A stretch of 64,000 nucleotides of DNA, taken from NCBI RefSeq assembly GCF_013294065.1, contig NZ_JABSNM010000001.1, forward strand, positions 435,083 through 499,082, in the 5' to 3' direction. The notes under the pieces are model-generated. The model was given only the letters and a program-made list of their open reading frames with translations, was not told the origin of the DNA and did no database searches. Position 1 is the stretch's first letter; each line of letters begins with the position of its first letter. Positions 41,542 through 49,535 of the stretch are shown here, piece by piece. Source of the stretch: Sphaerotilus uruguayifluvii (GTDB lineage: Bacteria > Pseudomonadota > Gammaproteobacteria > Burkholderiales > Burkholderiaceae_C). The translations under genes and the position numbers were made by a program.

Positions 41542-42381
41542 ATGACGCCGAACCTGCCTGCCTTGCACCTCCTGCTGATCGATGCGCAGAACGACTTCTG
41601 CGACCTGCCCGCCAGCGCGTCGGGCACGCCCGCCCTGCCGGTGCCGGGCGCGGACGCCGACCTGCGCCGGGTGGCCGAGCTGCTGCGCCGCGCGGCCGAC
41701 CGCATCGACGCGCTCACGCTGACGCTCGACACCCACCACCGCCGCGACATCGCGCATCCCGGCTTCTGGTGGGCGCACGCACCGGGGCAGGAGGTCGCGC
41801 CGTTCACGTCGATCACCGCCGCGCAGGTGCGCGCCGGCCAGTTCCAGCCGCGCGACCCGGCGGCGCTGCCGCGGGTGCTGGCCTACCTCGACGCGCTGGA
41901 GGCCCGGGGCCGCCACACGCTGATGGTCTGGCCGGTGCACTGCGAGCTGGGCACCTGGGGCCATCAGCTGCATGCGGCTGTGCGCGAGGCCTGCGCCGAC
42001 TGGGAGCTGCGCCGCCAGCGCGCGAGCCATGTCGTCTTCAAGGGCCTGAACCCCTGGACCGAGCACTACAGCGCGCTGCAGGCCGAGGTGCCCGATGCGG
42101 ACGATCCCGATACCGGCCTGAACCGCGCGCTGATCGCCCGGCTGGACGGCCCGGGCCGGCTGCTGATCGCCGGCGAGGCCGGCAGCCACTGCGTGCGCGC
42201 CACCGTCGAGCATCTGGTCGACCATCTGCCCGACGCCACGCCCGAGCGGCTGGCGCGCATCACGCTGCTGACCGACGCGATCAGTCCGGTCGCCGGCTTC
42301 GAGGCGCATCAGGCCGACTTCTTCGCCGACATGGCGCGCCGCGGCCTGCGGCTGGCCACCTGCGCCGAGGTGCTGCCATGA
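41542..42381 (+). CDS. nicotinamidase-like cysteine hydrolase
   Basis: A 279-residue isochorismatase-fold protein. Catalytic triad positions are visible: Asp in LLIDAQNDFC, Lys in VVFKGLN, Cys in IAGEAGSHCVRATV. VWPVHCELGTWG supplies another conserved strand. It is longer than typical PncA (about 210) by insertions. Genomic context (NrtR before, pncB overlapping by 4 nt after) supports nicotinamide to nicotinate conversion in NAD salvage. The start at 41542 follows the operator; a longer reading from 41506 would run through it. Confidence 0.85.
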   Translation: MTPNLPALHLLLIDAQNDFCDLPASASGTPALPVPGADADLRRVAELLRRAADRIDALTLTLDTHHRRDIAHPGFWWAHAPGQEVAPFTSITAAQVRAGQFQPRDPAALPRVLAYLDALEARGRHTLMVWPVHCELGTWGHQLHAAVREACADWELRRQRASHVVFKGLNPWTEHYSALQAEVPDADDPDTGLNRALIARLDGPGRLLIAGEAGSHCVRATVEHLVDHLPDATPERLARITLLTDAISPVAGFEAHQADFFADMARRGLRLATCAEVLP

Positions 42382-43589
42382 AGCGAGCCCCCGTGCTCTC
42401 CAGCCTGCTGGAGACCGACCTCTACAAGCTGACGATGTGGCAGGCGCTGCTGCACCGCCACCCGGCCACGCAGGCCGAGTACCGCTTCGTCTGCCGCAAT
42501 CCGCAGGCGGCCGCCTTCCCGCTGGCCGAGCTGCGCGCCGAGGTCGAGGCCGAGCTGGACCACCTGTGCGCGCTGTCCTTCACCGCCGCCGAGCTGGACT
42601 GGCTGGGCCGGCTGCGCTTCATCCGGCCGGACTTCGTCGACTTCCTGCGCATCTTCCGCTTCCAGCGCGACTTCATCTCGGTGCGCACCGAGGGCGAGCG
42701 GCTGTGCATCGAGGCACGCGGGCCGCAGGTCCATGTGATGGGCTTCGAGATCCCGGTGCTGGCGATCGTCAACGAGCTGCATTTCCGCCGCCTCGACCGC
42801 CCGGCGGTGCGCGAGGAGGGTCGGCGCCGGCTGGCGGCCAAGATCGAGCGGCTGCAGCGCGCGGTCGCCGACCCGGGCGCGGCGCGGCGATTTCCCTTCG
42901 AGCTGTTCGAGTTCGGCCTGCGCCGGCGCTTCTCGGCCGACTGGCAGCGCGAGATGCTCGAGACGCTGGCCGCGCGGCTGCCCGGCGTGTGCCGCGCCAC
43001 CTCCAACGTGCACCTGGCGCGCACGCTGGGCCTGACGCCGATCGGCACGATGGCACACGAGTACCTGCAGACCTACCAGGGCCTAGGCGTGCGGCTGCGC
43101 GACTTCCAGAAGGCGGCGCTGGAGGACTGGGTGCAGGAGTACCGCGGCGACCTCGGCATCGCGCTGACCGACGTCATCGGCATGGACGCCTTCCTGGCCG
43201 ACTTCGACCTCTACTTCGCCAAGCTCTTCGACGGGCTGCGCCACGACTCGGGCGATCCGGTCGTCTGGGGCGAGAAGGCGCTGGCGCACTACGCCGCGCT
43301 GGGGCTGGACGCCGGCACGCGCCGGCTGGTGTTCTCCGACGGCCTGACGGTGGAGCAGGCGCTGGCGCTGCACGGCCACTTCGCCGACCGGGTGCGCACC
43401 GGCTTCGGCATCGGCACCCAGCTCAGCAACGACCTGGGCCCGACGCCGCTGAACATCGTCATGAAGCTGGTGCGGGTCAACGGCCAGCCGGTGGCCAAGA
43501 TCAGCGACACGCCGGGCAAGGCGCTGTGCGACGACGCCGGCTTCCTGGCCTATCTGCGCCAGGTGTTCGGGGTCAGAACTGGCAGCTGA
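42378..43589 (+). CDS. pncB: nicotinate phosphoribosyltransferase
   Basis: A 403-residue enzyme making nicotinate mononucleotide from nicotinate and PRPP with ATP. The N-terminus LLETDLYKLTMWQA, FRFQRDFISVRTEG, IGTMAHEYLQTYQG and the FDGLRHDSGDPVVWGEKAL phosphoribosyl segment are PncB hallmarks, as is FGIGTQLSNDLG near the end. Translationally coupled to the nicotinamidase-like gene. The last 17 bases overlap the convergent DUF481 gene. Confidence 0.96.
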   Translation: MKRAPVLSSLLETDLYKLTMWQALLHRHPATQAEYRFVCRNPQAAAFPLAELRAEVEAELDHLCALSFTAAELDWLGRLRFIRPDFVDFLRIFRFQRDFISVRTEGERLCIEARGPQVHVMGFEIPVLAIVNELHFRRLDRPAVREEGRRRLAAKIERLQRAVADPGAARRFPFELFEFGLRRRFSADWQREMLETLAARLPGVCRATSNVHLARTLGLTPIGTMAHEYLQTYQGLGVRLRDFQKAALEDWVQEYRGDLGIALTDVIGMDAFLADFDLYFAKLFDGLRHDSGDPVVWGEKALAHYAALGLDAGTRRLVFSDGLTVEQALALHGHFADRVRTGFGIGTQLSNDLGPTPLNIVMKLVRVNGQPVAKISDTPGKALCDDAGFLAYLRQVFGVRTGS

Positions 43590-44382
43590 TGCCGGCGTCG
43601 AAGCGGGTCTCGCCGACCGGCTGCAGCGTGTCCATCGGCAGCGCCTTGCGGTAGGTGAGCTCGTACTTCAGCCAGACGTGCCGGCTGATGCGGTTGCGCA
43701 GCGTGGCCACCGCGGTCTGGTAGTTCTCGCGGCTGGAGCGCTCGCCCATCAGCATCAGCCGGAAGTTCGCGCTGTCGCTGAGGCGGTAGTCGAGCTGCGA
43801 GGTCATCGTCAGCACCGCCTCCTCGACCGTCTCGCCGCTCTGCGCGCGGCCGTGGCGGTAGCCGGGGCCGAGCTCGAGGCTGAGCGTCATGTCGCGGACC
43901 GGCTCGAAGCGGCGTCCGGCACCGGCGCGCACCGCCTGCGACGACGAGAAGTAGCCGAAGCGGTTGCGCCGCAGCCGCGGCGACAGGTAGGTGTAGTAGG
44001 TCGAGGCGCCCTCGCGCGGCGGGTCGTCCAGTGCCATCAGGTCGCGGCGCCACTTCACGAAGGTGTCGACCTCGTCGACCCGCAGCGTCGATTCGCCGCC
44101 ATTGAGCGCGATGGCCTCGCGCTGGGTGCGGAACTCGCCGCTCCACTCGTCGTGCTCGGCGCGGTGCAGCCAGTCGCCTTGCAGGCCCCAGCGCCGGCCG
44201 GCGAAGTTGGTCGTGCGGTTGGTGGCGTAGTGCAGCGAGAGGTTGAACTTCGAGTCGGGCGACGCGGGCGCGGGCGCAGCCGCCTCGGCGGCGGACGCCG
44301 CGCCCGGCCAGGTCGCCGCGATCAGGGCAGCCAGGCACAGGGCGCGGCACGACGGAACGGGGAGCGGGCACGGCATCTTCAT
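43573..44382 (-). CDS. DUF481 outer-membrane protein
   Basis: A 269-residue exported protein (signal peptide cleaved near GAASAAEA) of the DUF481 'salt-induced outer membrane protein' family: alternating beta strands with aromatic girdles (FNLSLHYATNRTTNFAGRRW; LELGPGYRHGR; WLKYELTYRKALP) and a C-terminal Phe (CQF), as in beta-barrels. Overlaps the 3' end of pncB tail to tail. The start at 44382 was chosen over 44376 and an upstream frame because of signal-peptide length. Function unknown. Confidence 0.85.
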   Translation of the reverse strand: MKMPCPLPVPSCRALCLAALIAATWPGAASAAEAAAPAPASPDSKFNLSLHYATNRTTNFAGRRWGLQGDWLHRAEHDEWSGEFRTQREAIALNGGESTLRVDEVDTFVKWRRDLMALDDPPREGASTYYTYLSPRLRRNRFGYFSSSQAVRAGAGRRFEPVRDMTLSLELGPGYRHGRAQSGETVEEAVLTMTSQLDYRLSDSANFRLMLMGERSSRENYQTAVATLRNRISRHVWLKYELTYRKALPMDTLQPVGETRFDAGISCQF

Positions 44383-44544
44383 GGGCGCGGATGCTGCGCC
44401 GCCCGCGGGCCGAACTGAAGTGCAAAAGTCTGTCGAATCCGAAACCTTTGCACACCTTTGAGCCTGTGCCGTGATCGGCGCCAAGGATTGCCGGGAAGCC
44501 CGGCCGCGGGCAGGGGCTCGTCGGGCGAGCCCGCGGCGCGGACC

Positions 44545-45891
44545 TCAGGCCTGCTCGGTCAGATGGCGCAGGTCCCAGTCCCGGTGCGGGTCGGTCAGCG
44601 CGGCGCGCTCGTCCAGCTCGTGGCGGCGCTGCGCGACGAAGAGATCGACCAGCACCTCGCCGAGCAGATCGCGCAGCGCGGCGCTGGCGTGCAGCGCGTC
44701 GAGCGCGTCCTGGGGCGTGCGCGGCAGCGCCGGGCCGCGGTCCTGGCGCGGCAGTTCGCCCTGCAGGCCCAGCAGCCCGGTGCCGAGCATCGAGGCCAGC
44801 GTCAGGTAGGGGCTGGCGTCGCCGCCGGGCAGGCGGTGCTCGATGCGGCGGTTGGCCGGGCTGGAGGCCGGCAGCCGGAAGGCGACCGCGCGGTCGTCGT
44901 CGCCCCAGCGGGCGTCGGTCGGCGAGGCGTCGCTGCGGCGCAGCCGCTCGAAGGAATGCGCCCACGGCGCCAGCAGCGCCATCGCCGCCGGCGCATGCGC
45001 CTGCAGTCCGCCGATGAAATGCGCCAGCTGCGGCCGGTCGCGGCCCTGCTCGTCGACGAAGGCGTTCAGGCCGGCGTGCGGACCGCGGGCATGCTGCAGG
45101 CTGGCATGCCAGTGCATGCCGGTGCCGGGCTGGTCGGCGAAGGGCTTGGCGATGAAGCTGGCCAGGAAGCCGTGGCGCACCGCCGTCTCGCGCGCCAGGC
45201 GCTTGAAGCGCCAGACCGCGTCGGCCATCGCCAGCGGCTCGCCTGGCGCGAAGTTGACCTCGTACTGGCCCGGCGCCGACTCGTGGCCGTGGCCGGTGAC
45301 CGGAATGCGCTGCGCCGCGCAGGCGTCGAACAGCGCGTCGAAGTAGGGCGCGAACATCGCGGTGCGCTCCAGCGAGGCGATCTCCAGCGCGTGCTCGCGT
45401 GCGCCTGCACCCCCGGGCACGCCGGCCGGGCGCAGGCCGCCGTCGGGCGTGCGCTCGACGAGGAAGAACTCCAGCTCCGGCGCCACGGTGGCGCGCAGCC
45501 CGGCCGCCGCCAGCCGCGCCAGCACCCGGCGCAGCGCGGCGCGCGGCGACAGCGCGCTGGCATCCAGCGCCGCGCGCCCGGGCCGCGGCAGCGCGCCGGC
45601 CGGCTCGCAGATCACGCTGACGCGGTCGCTGCGGCCGGGCACCGGCACGGCGCTGGCCAGATCGGGCACGAGATGCAGGTCGCGGTAGTCCTCGGGCAGG
45701 ATCGGGCCGAAGACCGCGTCCGGCTCGCCGCCGGTCAGCGTCACGCCCAGCACGACCGAGGGCAGCCGGCAGCCGCCCATCGCGTCGAAGTCGGCGCGCG
45801 CGACGATCTTTCCGCGCGCGACCGACGTGAAGTCGGCCACCGCGCACTCGACGCTGCGTGCGCCGTCGGGCAGGGCGTGCGGCGCGTTCAT
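44545..45891 (-). CDS. glutamine synthetase family protein, gamma-glutamylpolyamine-synthetase-like
   Basis: A 448-residue protein of the GS-type III/PuuA-like branch. Metal and substrate motifs include VAPELEFFLVE, HGHESAPGQYEVNF, FIAKPFADQPGTGMHWHASL, the ATP-site region NRRIEHRLPGGDASPYL, and no adenylylation-loop tyrosine pattern. This branch ligates glutamate to polyamines or other amines; the actual amine is unknown. It overlaps the FAD-oxidoreductase gene by 4 nt, an unusual partner that gives no clue to a polyamine pathway. Confidence 0.88.
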   Translation of the reverse strand: MNAPHALPDGARSVECAVADFTSVARGKIVARADFDAMGGCRLPSVVLGVTLTGGEPDAVFGPILPEDYRDLHLVPDLASAVPVPGRSDRVSVICEPAGALPRPGRAALDASALSPRAALRRVLARLAAAGLRATVAPELEFFLVERTPDGGLRPAGVPGGAGAREHALEIASLERTAMFAPYFDALFDACAAQRIPVTGHGHESAPGQYEVNFAPGEPLAMADAVWRFKRLARETAVRHGFLASFIAKPFADQPGTGMHWHASLQHARGPHAGLNAFVDEQGRDRPQLAHFIGGLQAHAPAAMALLAPWAHSFERLRRSDASPTDARWGDDDRAVAFRLPASSPANRRIEHRLPGGDASPYLTLASMLGTGLLGLQGELPRQDRGPALPRTPQDALDALHASAALRDLLGEVLVDLFVAQRRHELDERAALTDPHRDWDLRHLTEQA

Positions 45892-47576
45892 GGCTGGGCG
45901 ACGCCCAGGAGGTCCGCGCCCAGCGCCTCGGCCACCTCGATGCCGTCGACGCCGGCCGACATGATGCCGCCGGCATAGCCCGCGCCTTCGCCGGCCGGGT
46001 AGAGGCCGCGCACGTTCAGGCTCTGGTAGTCGCGGCCGCGGGTGATGCGCAGCGGCGAGGAGGTGCGCGTCTCCACGCCGGTCAGCATCGCGCCGGGCAT
46101 CGAGAAGCCCTTGATCTGGCGCTCGAAGGCCGGTAGCGCCTCCCGGATCGCGTCCAGCGCGTAGACCGGCAGCGAGCCGCGGTCCTTCTGCGCGAGATCC
46201 GTCAGGTGCACGCCCGGCTTGTAGGACGGCTCGACGTCGCCGAGCGTGCGGCTGCGCTGGCGCTTGATGAAGTCGCCGACCAGCTGGCCCGGCGCGCGGT
46301 AGTCGCCCTCGCCCAGCTCGAAGGCGCGGCTTTCCCAGAAGCGCTGGAAGGCGATGCCGTCGAGCGGGTTGACCGGGCCGCTGCCGCCGCGGTCCTGGCG
46401 GTAGTCCTCAGGGGTCAGGCCGACGACGATGCCGGCGTTGGCGTTGCGCTCGTTGCGCGAGTACTGGCTCATGCCGTTGGTCACCACCCGGTTCGGCTCG
46501 GAGGTGGCCGCCACCACCGTGCCGCCCGGGCACATGCAGAAGCTGTAGACCGAGCGGCCATTCTTGGCGTGGTGCACCAGCTTGTAGTCGGCCGCGCCCA
46601 GGATCGGGTTACCGGCGTTCGGGCCGAAGCGGGCGCGGTCGATCACGCCCTGCGGATGCTCGATGCGGTAGCCGATCGAGAAGGGCTTGGCCTCCATGTG
46701 GACGCCGCGCTCGTGCAGCATCGCGAAGGTGTCGCGCGCGCTGTGGCCCAGTGCCAGCACGACATGGTCGGTGCGGATCTGCTCGCCCGAGGCCAGCGTC
46801 ACGCCGCGCACATGGCGCACGCCGTCGGCGTCCGGCTCCAGCAGCAGGTCGCTCACCTTCTGCTCGAAGCGGATCTCGCCGCCGAGCGCGACGATGTCGG
46901 CGCGCATCTTCTCGATCATGCTCACCAGCCGGAAGGTGCCGATGTGCGGCTTGCTGACGAACAGGATCTCCTCCGGGGCGCCGGCCTTGACGAACTCGGT
47001 CAGCACCTTGCGGGTGAGGTGGCGCGGGTCGCTGATCTGGCTGTAGAGCTTGCCGTCGGAGAAGGTGCCGGCGCCGCCCTCGCCGAACTGCACGTTCGAC
47101 TCGGGGTTGAGCTCGCTGCGCCGCCACAGGCCCCAGGTGTCCTTGGTGCGCTGGCGCACGTCCTTGCCGCGCTCCAGCACGATGGGCTTCAGGCCCATCT
47201 GCGCCAGGATCAGCGCCGCGAACAGCCCGCACGGCCCGAAGCCGACGATCAGCGGGCGGCGATGCACCTCGCCGCCGCCGTCGGCGTGGAAGTCGGCCGG
47301 CGCGTGGCCGACGAAGCGGTAGCCGGTGTCCGGCGTCGGGCGGATCTGGTGGTCCTTCGGAAAGCGCGCGAAGACCGCCGCCTCGTCGCGCAGCGTGCAG
47401 TCGATCGTGTAGGTCAGGACGATGGCGGTCTTCTTGCGCGCGTCGTAGCCGCGGCGGAAGACGTGGAAGTCGATCAGCTCGGCCGCGTCGGCGAGCTGAA
47501 GCCGCGCCACGATGGCCGAGCGCAGCGCGTCCTCGGCGTGGTCCAGCGGCAGGCGGAGTTCGGTGATTCGGAGCAT
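45888..47576 (-). CDS. FAD-dependent oxidoreductase (COG2509-like)
   Basis: A 562-residue flavoprotein. A small N-terminal alpha/beta domain (DFHVFRRGYDARKKTAIVLT) precedes the Rossmann FAD motif in LIVGFGPCGLFAALILAQMG (about 110-130). The middle has GEGGAGTFSDGKLY and an ATSEPNRVVTNGMSQYSR stretch, and the C-terminus closes with GLYPAGEGAGYAGGIMSAGV. This combination is typical of the uncharacterised 'NAD(P)/FAD-dependent oxidoreductase' family. Substrate unknown. It is the first gene of a two-gene unit with the glutamine-synthetase-like gene. Confidence 0.92.
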   Translation of the reverse strand: MLRITELRLPLDHAEDALRSAIVARLQLADAAELIDFHVFRRGYDARKKTAIVLTYTIDCTLRDEAAVFARFPKDHQIRPTPDTGYRFVGHAPADFHADGGGEVHRRPLIVGFGPCGLFAALILAQMGLKPIVLERGKDVRQRTKDTWGLWRRSELNPESNVQFGEGGAGTFSDGKLYSQISDPRHLTRKVLTEFVKAGAPEEILFVSKPHIGTFRLVSMIEKMRADIVALGGEIRFEQKVSDLLLEPDADGVRHVRGVTLASGEQIRTDHVVLALGHSARDTFAMLHERGVHMEAKPFSIGYRIEHPQGVIDRARFGPNAGNPILGAADYKLVHHAKNGRSVYSFCMCPGGTVVAATSEPNRVVTNGMSQYSRNERNANAGIVVGLTPEDYRQDRGGSGPVNPLDGIAFQRFWESRAFELGEGDYRAPGQLVGDFIKRQRSRTLGDVEPSYKPGVHLTDLAQKDRGSLPVYALDAIREALPAFERQIKGFSMPGAMLTGVETRTSSPLRITRGRDYQSLNVRGLYPAGEGAGYAGGIMSAGVDGIEVAEALGADLLGVAQP

Positions 47577-47621
47577 GACGGAATTGTCGCGCGGCCCGTG
47601 GCCGGCGCGGTCATCCGGCGC

Positions 47622-49205
47622 TCATTTCAGGAACCAGCCCCACAGGTTGTAGACCGCGCCGTTGACGCCGCCGGGCGTGCCGGCGCTGGGCAGCGAGGCC
47701 AGCGTGCCGCTGGTGACCAGCGCGCCGACACCGCTGCTCGAGACCATCAGCGTCGCGTTGCCGAGGTTGAAGCCGAACAGCCGGCCGCTGGTCAGCGTCG
47801 AGATCGGGAAGCCGAACAGCGTGTCGGCCGCGCTCGTCGATCCCGGGGCGGCCAGCGGCCGGGTGATCTGGTTCAGCGCCAGGTCGTAGCTCGACCAGCG
47901 GCCGTCGTTGGCCATCCACAGCAGCTTGCCGTCGGCGGCCTGCGCGCGCTGGGTGGCGCTGCTGCGCCAGGCGTCGCAGCCGGCGGGCAGGGTCTGCGCG
48001 GCGCCCCAGGCCTGCGTCGCCGCGCTCCAGGGCGTGCGCTGGCAGGTCGTGGCGTGGAACAGGCCGCTGCCGGCCCAGGCACCGCTGCCCGGGGCCTGCA
48101 GCCAGCCGGAATAGGCGCTGGCGCTGGTGCCGAGGTTGCGTGCCGCCCAGGTCCCGGTGGCCGAGGCGCTGGCCGCGCCCCAGATCACCGGCACGCTGGA
48201 GCCGGTCGGCGCCTGGCGCCACTGCACGAAGCTGCGCCCGCCCGGGCCGGCGGCCAGACCCAGGAAGCTGGCGTCGGCGCTGCCGGCGTCGATCACCTCC
48301 TGCGCCCGGAAGCTGCCGCCGACCGTGCCGCGCCGCGCGACGATGTCGCCGGTGCCGGCGCGCAGGTTGCGCCCGGCCACGGTCAGGTTGCGCGCGGCGT
48401 CGAGCTGCAGGTCGACATCGCCGCCGAGCCCGATGGCGGCCTGCAGCGTCCAGTCGGCGAAGACGCTGCGCGCGAAGCTGCTCTGGCCCTGCAGCCGCGC
48501 GGCCACCGCGACCCGCTGGGTGCCGATGGTGCTGCCCGGCGCGACCCAGCCCTCGTGCAGCACCGCGATGTCGCCGCTGTCGTTGATGCGCGGGATCGGC
48601 GCGCCCCAGTTGCGCGGCGAGTCGGCGATCAGCTCGGGCACGCCCCAGTTGCTGCCGTCGAAGGCGGCGCCGTAGAGGTAGTTGCAGGTCGCGACGGGGC
48701 TGGCGATGTAGGTGGTCGCGGTGCAGGCGCGGCGCACGAACCAGGTCGCGTAGGCGCGTCCGCCCGGCGCGACCGACAGCCCGAGGTCCCAGGTGCCGTT
48801 GCCCGGATGCATCGCCGGATCGGCGGCGCCGCTGATGACGGCCGGCGCGGTCCATGCCGGCGGGGTGCCGGCGCTGCCTGGCGTGCCGCGCACCGCCTGG
48901 AGCTGATAGCGCGAGCCGATCTTCTGCACGAAGACCGCGGTCACCGCGCCGCTGGCGTCGGCCATGCCCGCCTTGTAGGCGACGACCTCGGTGCCGCCGT
49001 TCTCGAGCAGCTGTCCGGCGCGCCAGGTGCGTCCGGCCAGCGTGCTGGCGGCCAGCGCGCCGGCGCGCGGCGCCTCGGTCACCTGGGATTCGGCGACGCT
49101 GCCCTCGTCGCCCCCGCCGCCGCAGCCGGCCGTCATCAGCGTGGCGGACAGCAGCGACACGGAGATCAGCGCTCTGGCCGGCGTGAAAGGCGTGCTGGTG
49201 GACAT
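47622..49205 (-). CDS. secreted lipoprotein, probable beta-propeller, unknown function
   Basis: A 527-residue lipoprotein (lipobox SATLMTAGC at about residue 26, followed by GGGGDEG). The mature part consists of repeats ending in short W-containing strands with intervening 'G-x-A-x-A-x-W' patterns (AVFVQKIGSRYQLQAVRG; RAYATWFVRRAC; GGRSFVQWRQA), suggesting a propeller. The start at 49205 has a GGGAGA site 6 bases upstream. No family recognised. Confidence 0.8.
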   Translation of the reverse strand: MSTSTPFTPARALISVSLLSATLMTAGCGGGGDEGSVAESQVTEAPRAGALAASTLAGRTWRAGQLLENGGTEVVAYKAGMADASGAVTAVFVQKIGSRYQLQAVRGTPGSAGTPPAWTAPAVISGAADPAMHPGNGTWDLGLSVAPGGRAYATWFVRRACTATTYIASPVATCNYLYGAAFDGSNWGVPELIADSPRNWGAPIPRINDSGDIAVLHEGWVAPGSTIGTQRVAVAARLQGQSSFARSVFADWTLQAAIGLGGDVDLQLDAARNLTVAGRNLRAGTGDIVARRGTVGGSFRAQEVIDAGSADASFLGLAAGPGGRSFVQWRQAPTGSSVPVIWGAASASATGTWAARNLGTSASAYSGWLQAPGSGAWAGSGLFHATTCQRTPWSAATQAWGAAQTLPAGCDAWRSSATQRAQAADGKLLWMANDGRWSSYDLALNQITRPLAAPGSTSAADTLFGFPISTLTSGRLFGFNLGNATLMVSSSGVGALVTSGTLASLPSAGTPGGVNGAVYNLWGWFLK

Positions 49206-49535
49206 GGCATTTCTCCCGCAAGGAGCCTCGACCTGCTGCATGTGCGTGTTCTTCGTGAGATCACGCCACCATTCGCCCTGCCTGCTCCAGCCCTGATGAA
49301 TGCCTGTCGTGAGGCCCCCAAGATGCCCGAGCGCCGCGCTGCCGGCAAGGCACGGCACGTTTGAAACGGTACCGGGCCGCAAGAGGTGTTTCGGGGGTGT
49401 GTCCGCTGGCCGGGCGCGTGGGCGGGCGAGGACCGTGCACGGCGTGGGCCCTCGCCTGCGCGAGGGCGACGGGAGGGTTGCGGCAGAGTGGGGGCTGGGG
49501 CTTGGGCGATGTTGAACCGGGTAGCCTGGCTCAGT
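49206..49535. other. spacer between the lipoprotein gene and the restriction operon
   Basis: About 330 bases with no credible gene. It contains the lipoprotein promoter region and, near the hsdM end, the REP-like palindrome at 49441-49473. GC is as high as in coding DNA. Confidence 0.6.
49441..49473 (+). repeat. REP-like palindromic repeat, copy 2
   Basis: GGCGTGGGCCCTCGCCTG then CGCGAGGGCGACGGG: inner stem CCCTCGC/GCGAGGG. Same orientation and nearly the same sequence as the copy at 56045; together the two bracket the restriction-modification operon. Confidence 0.75.
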
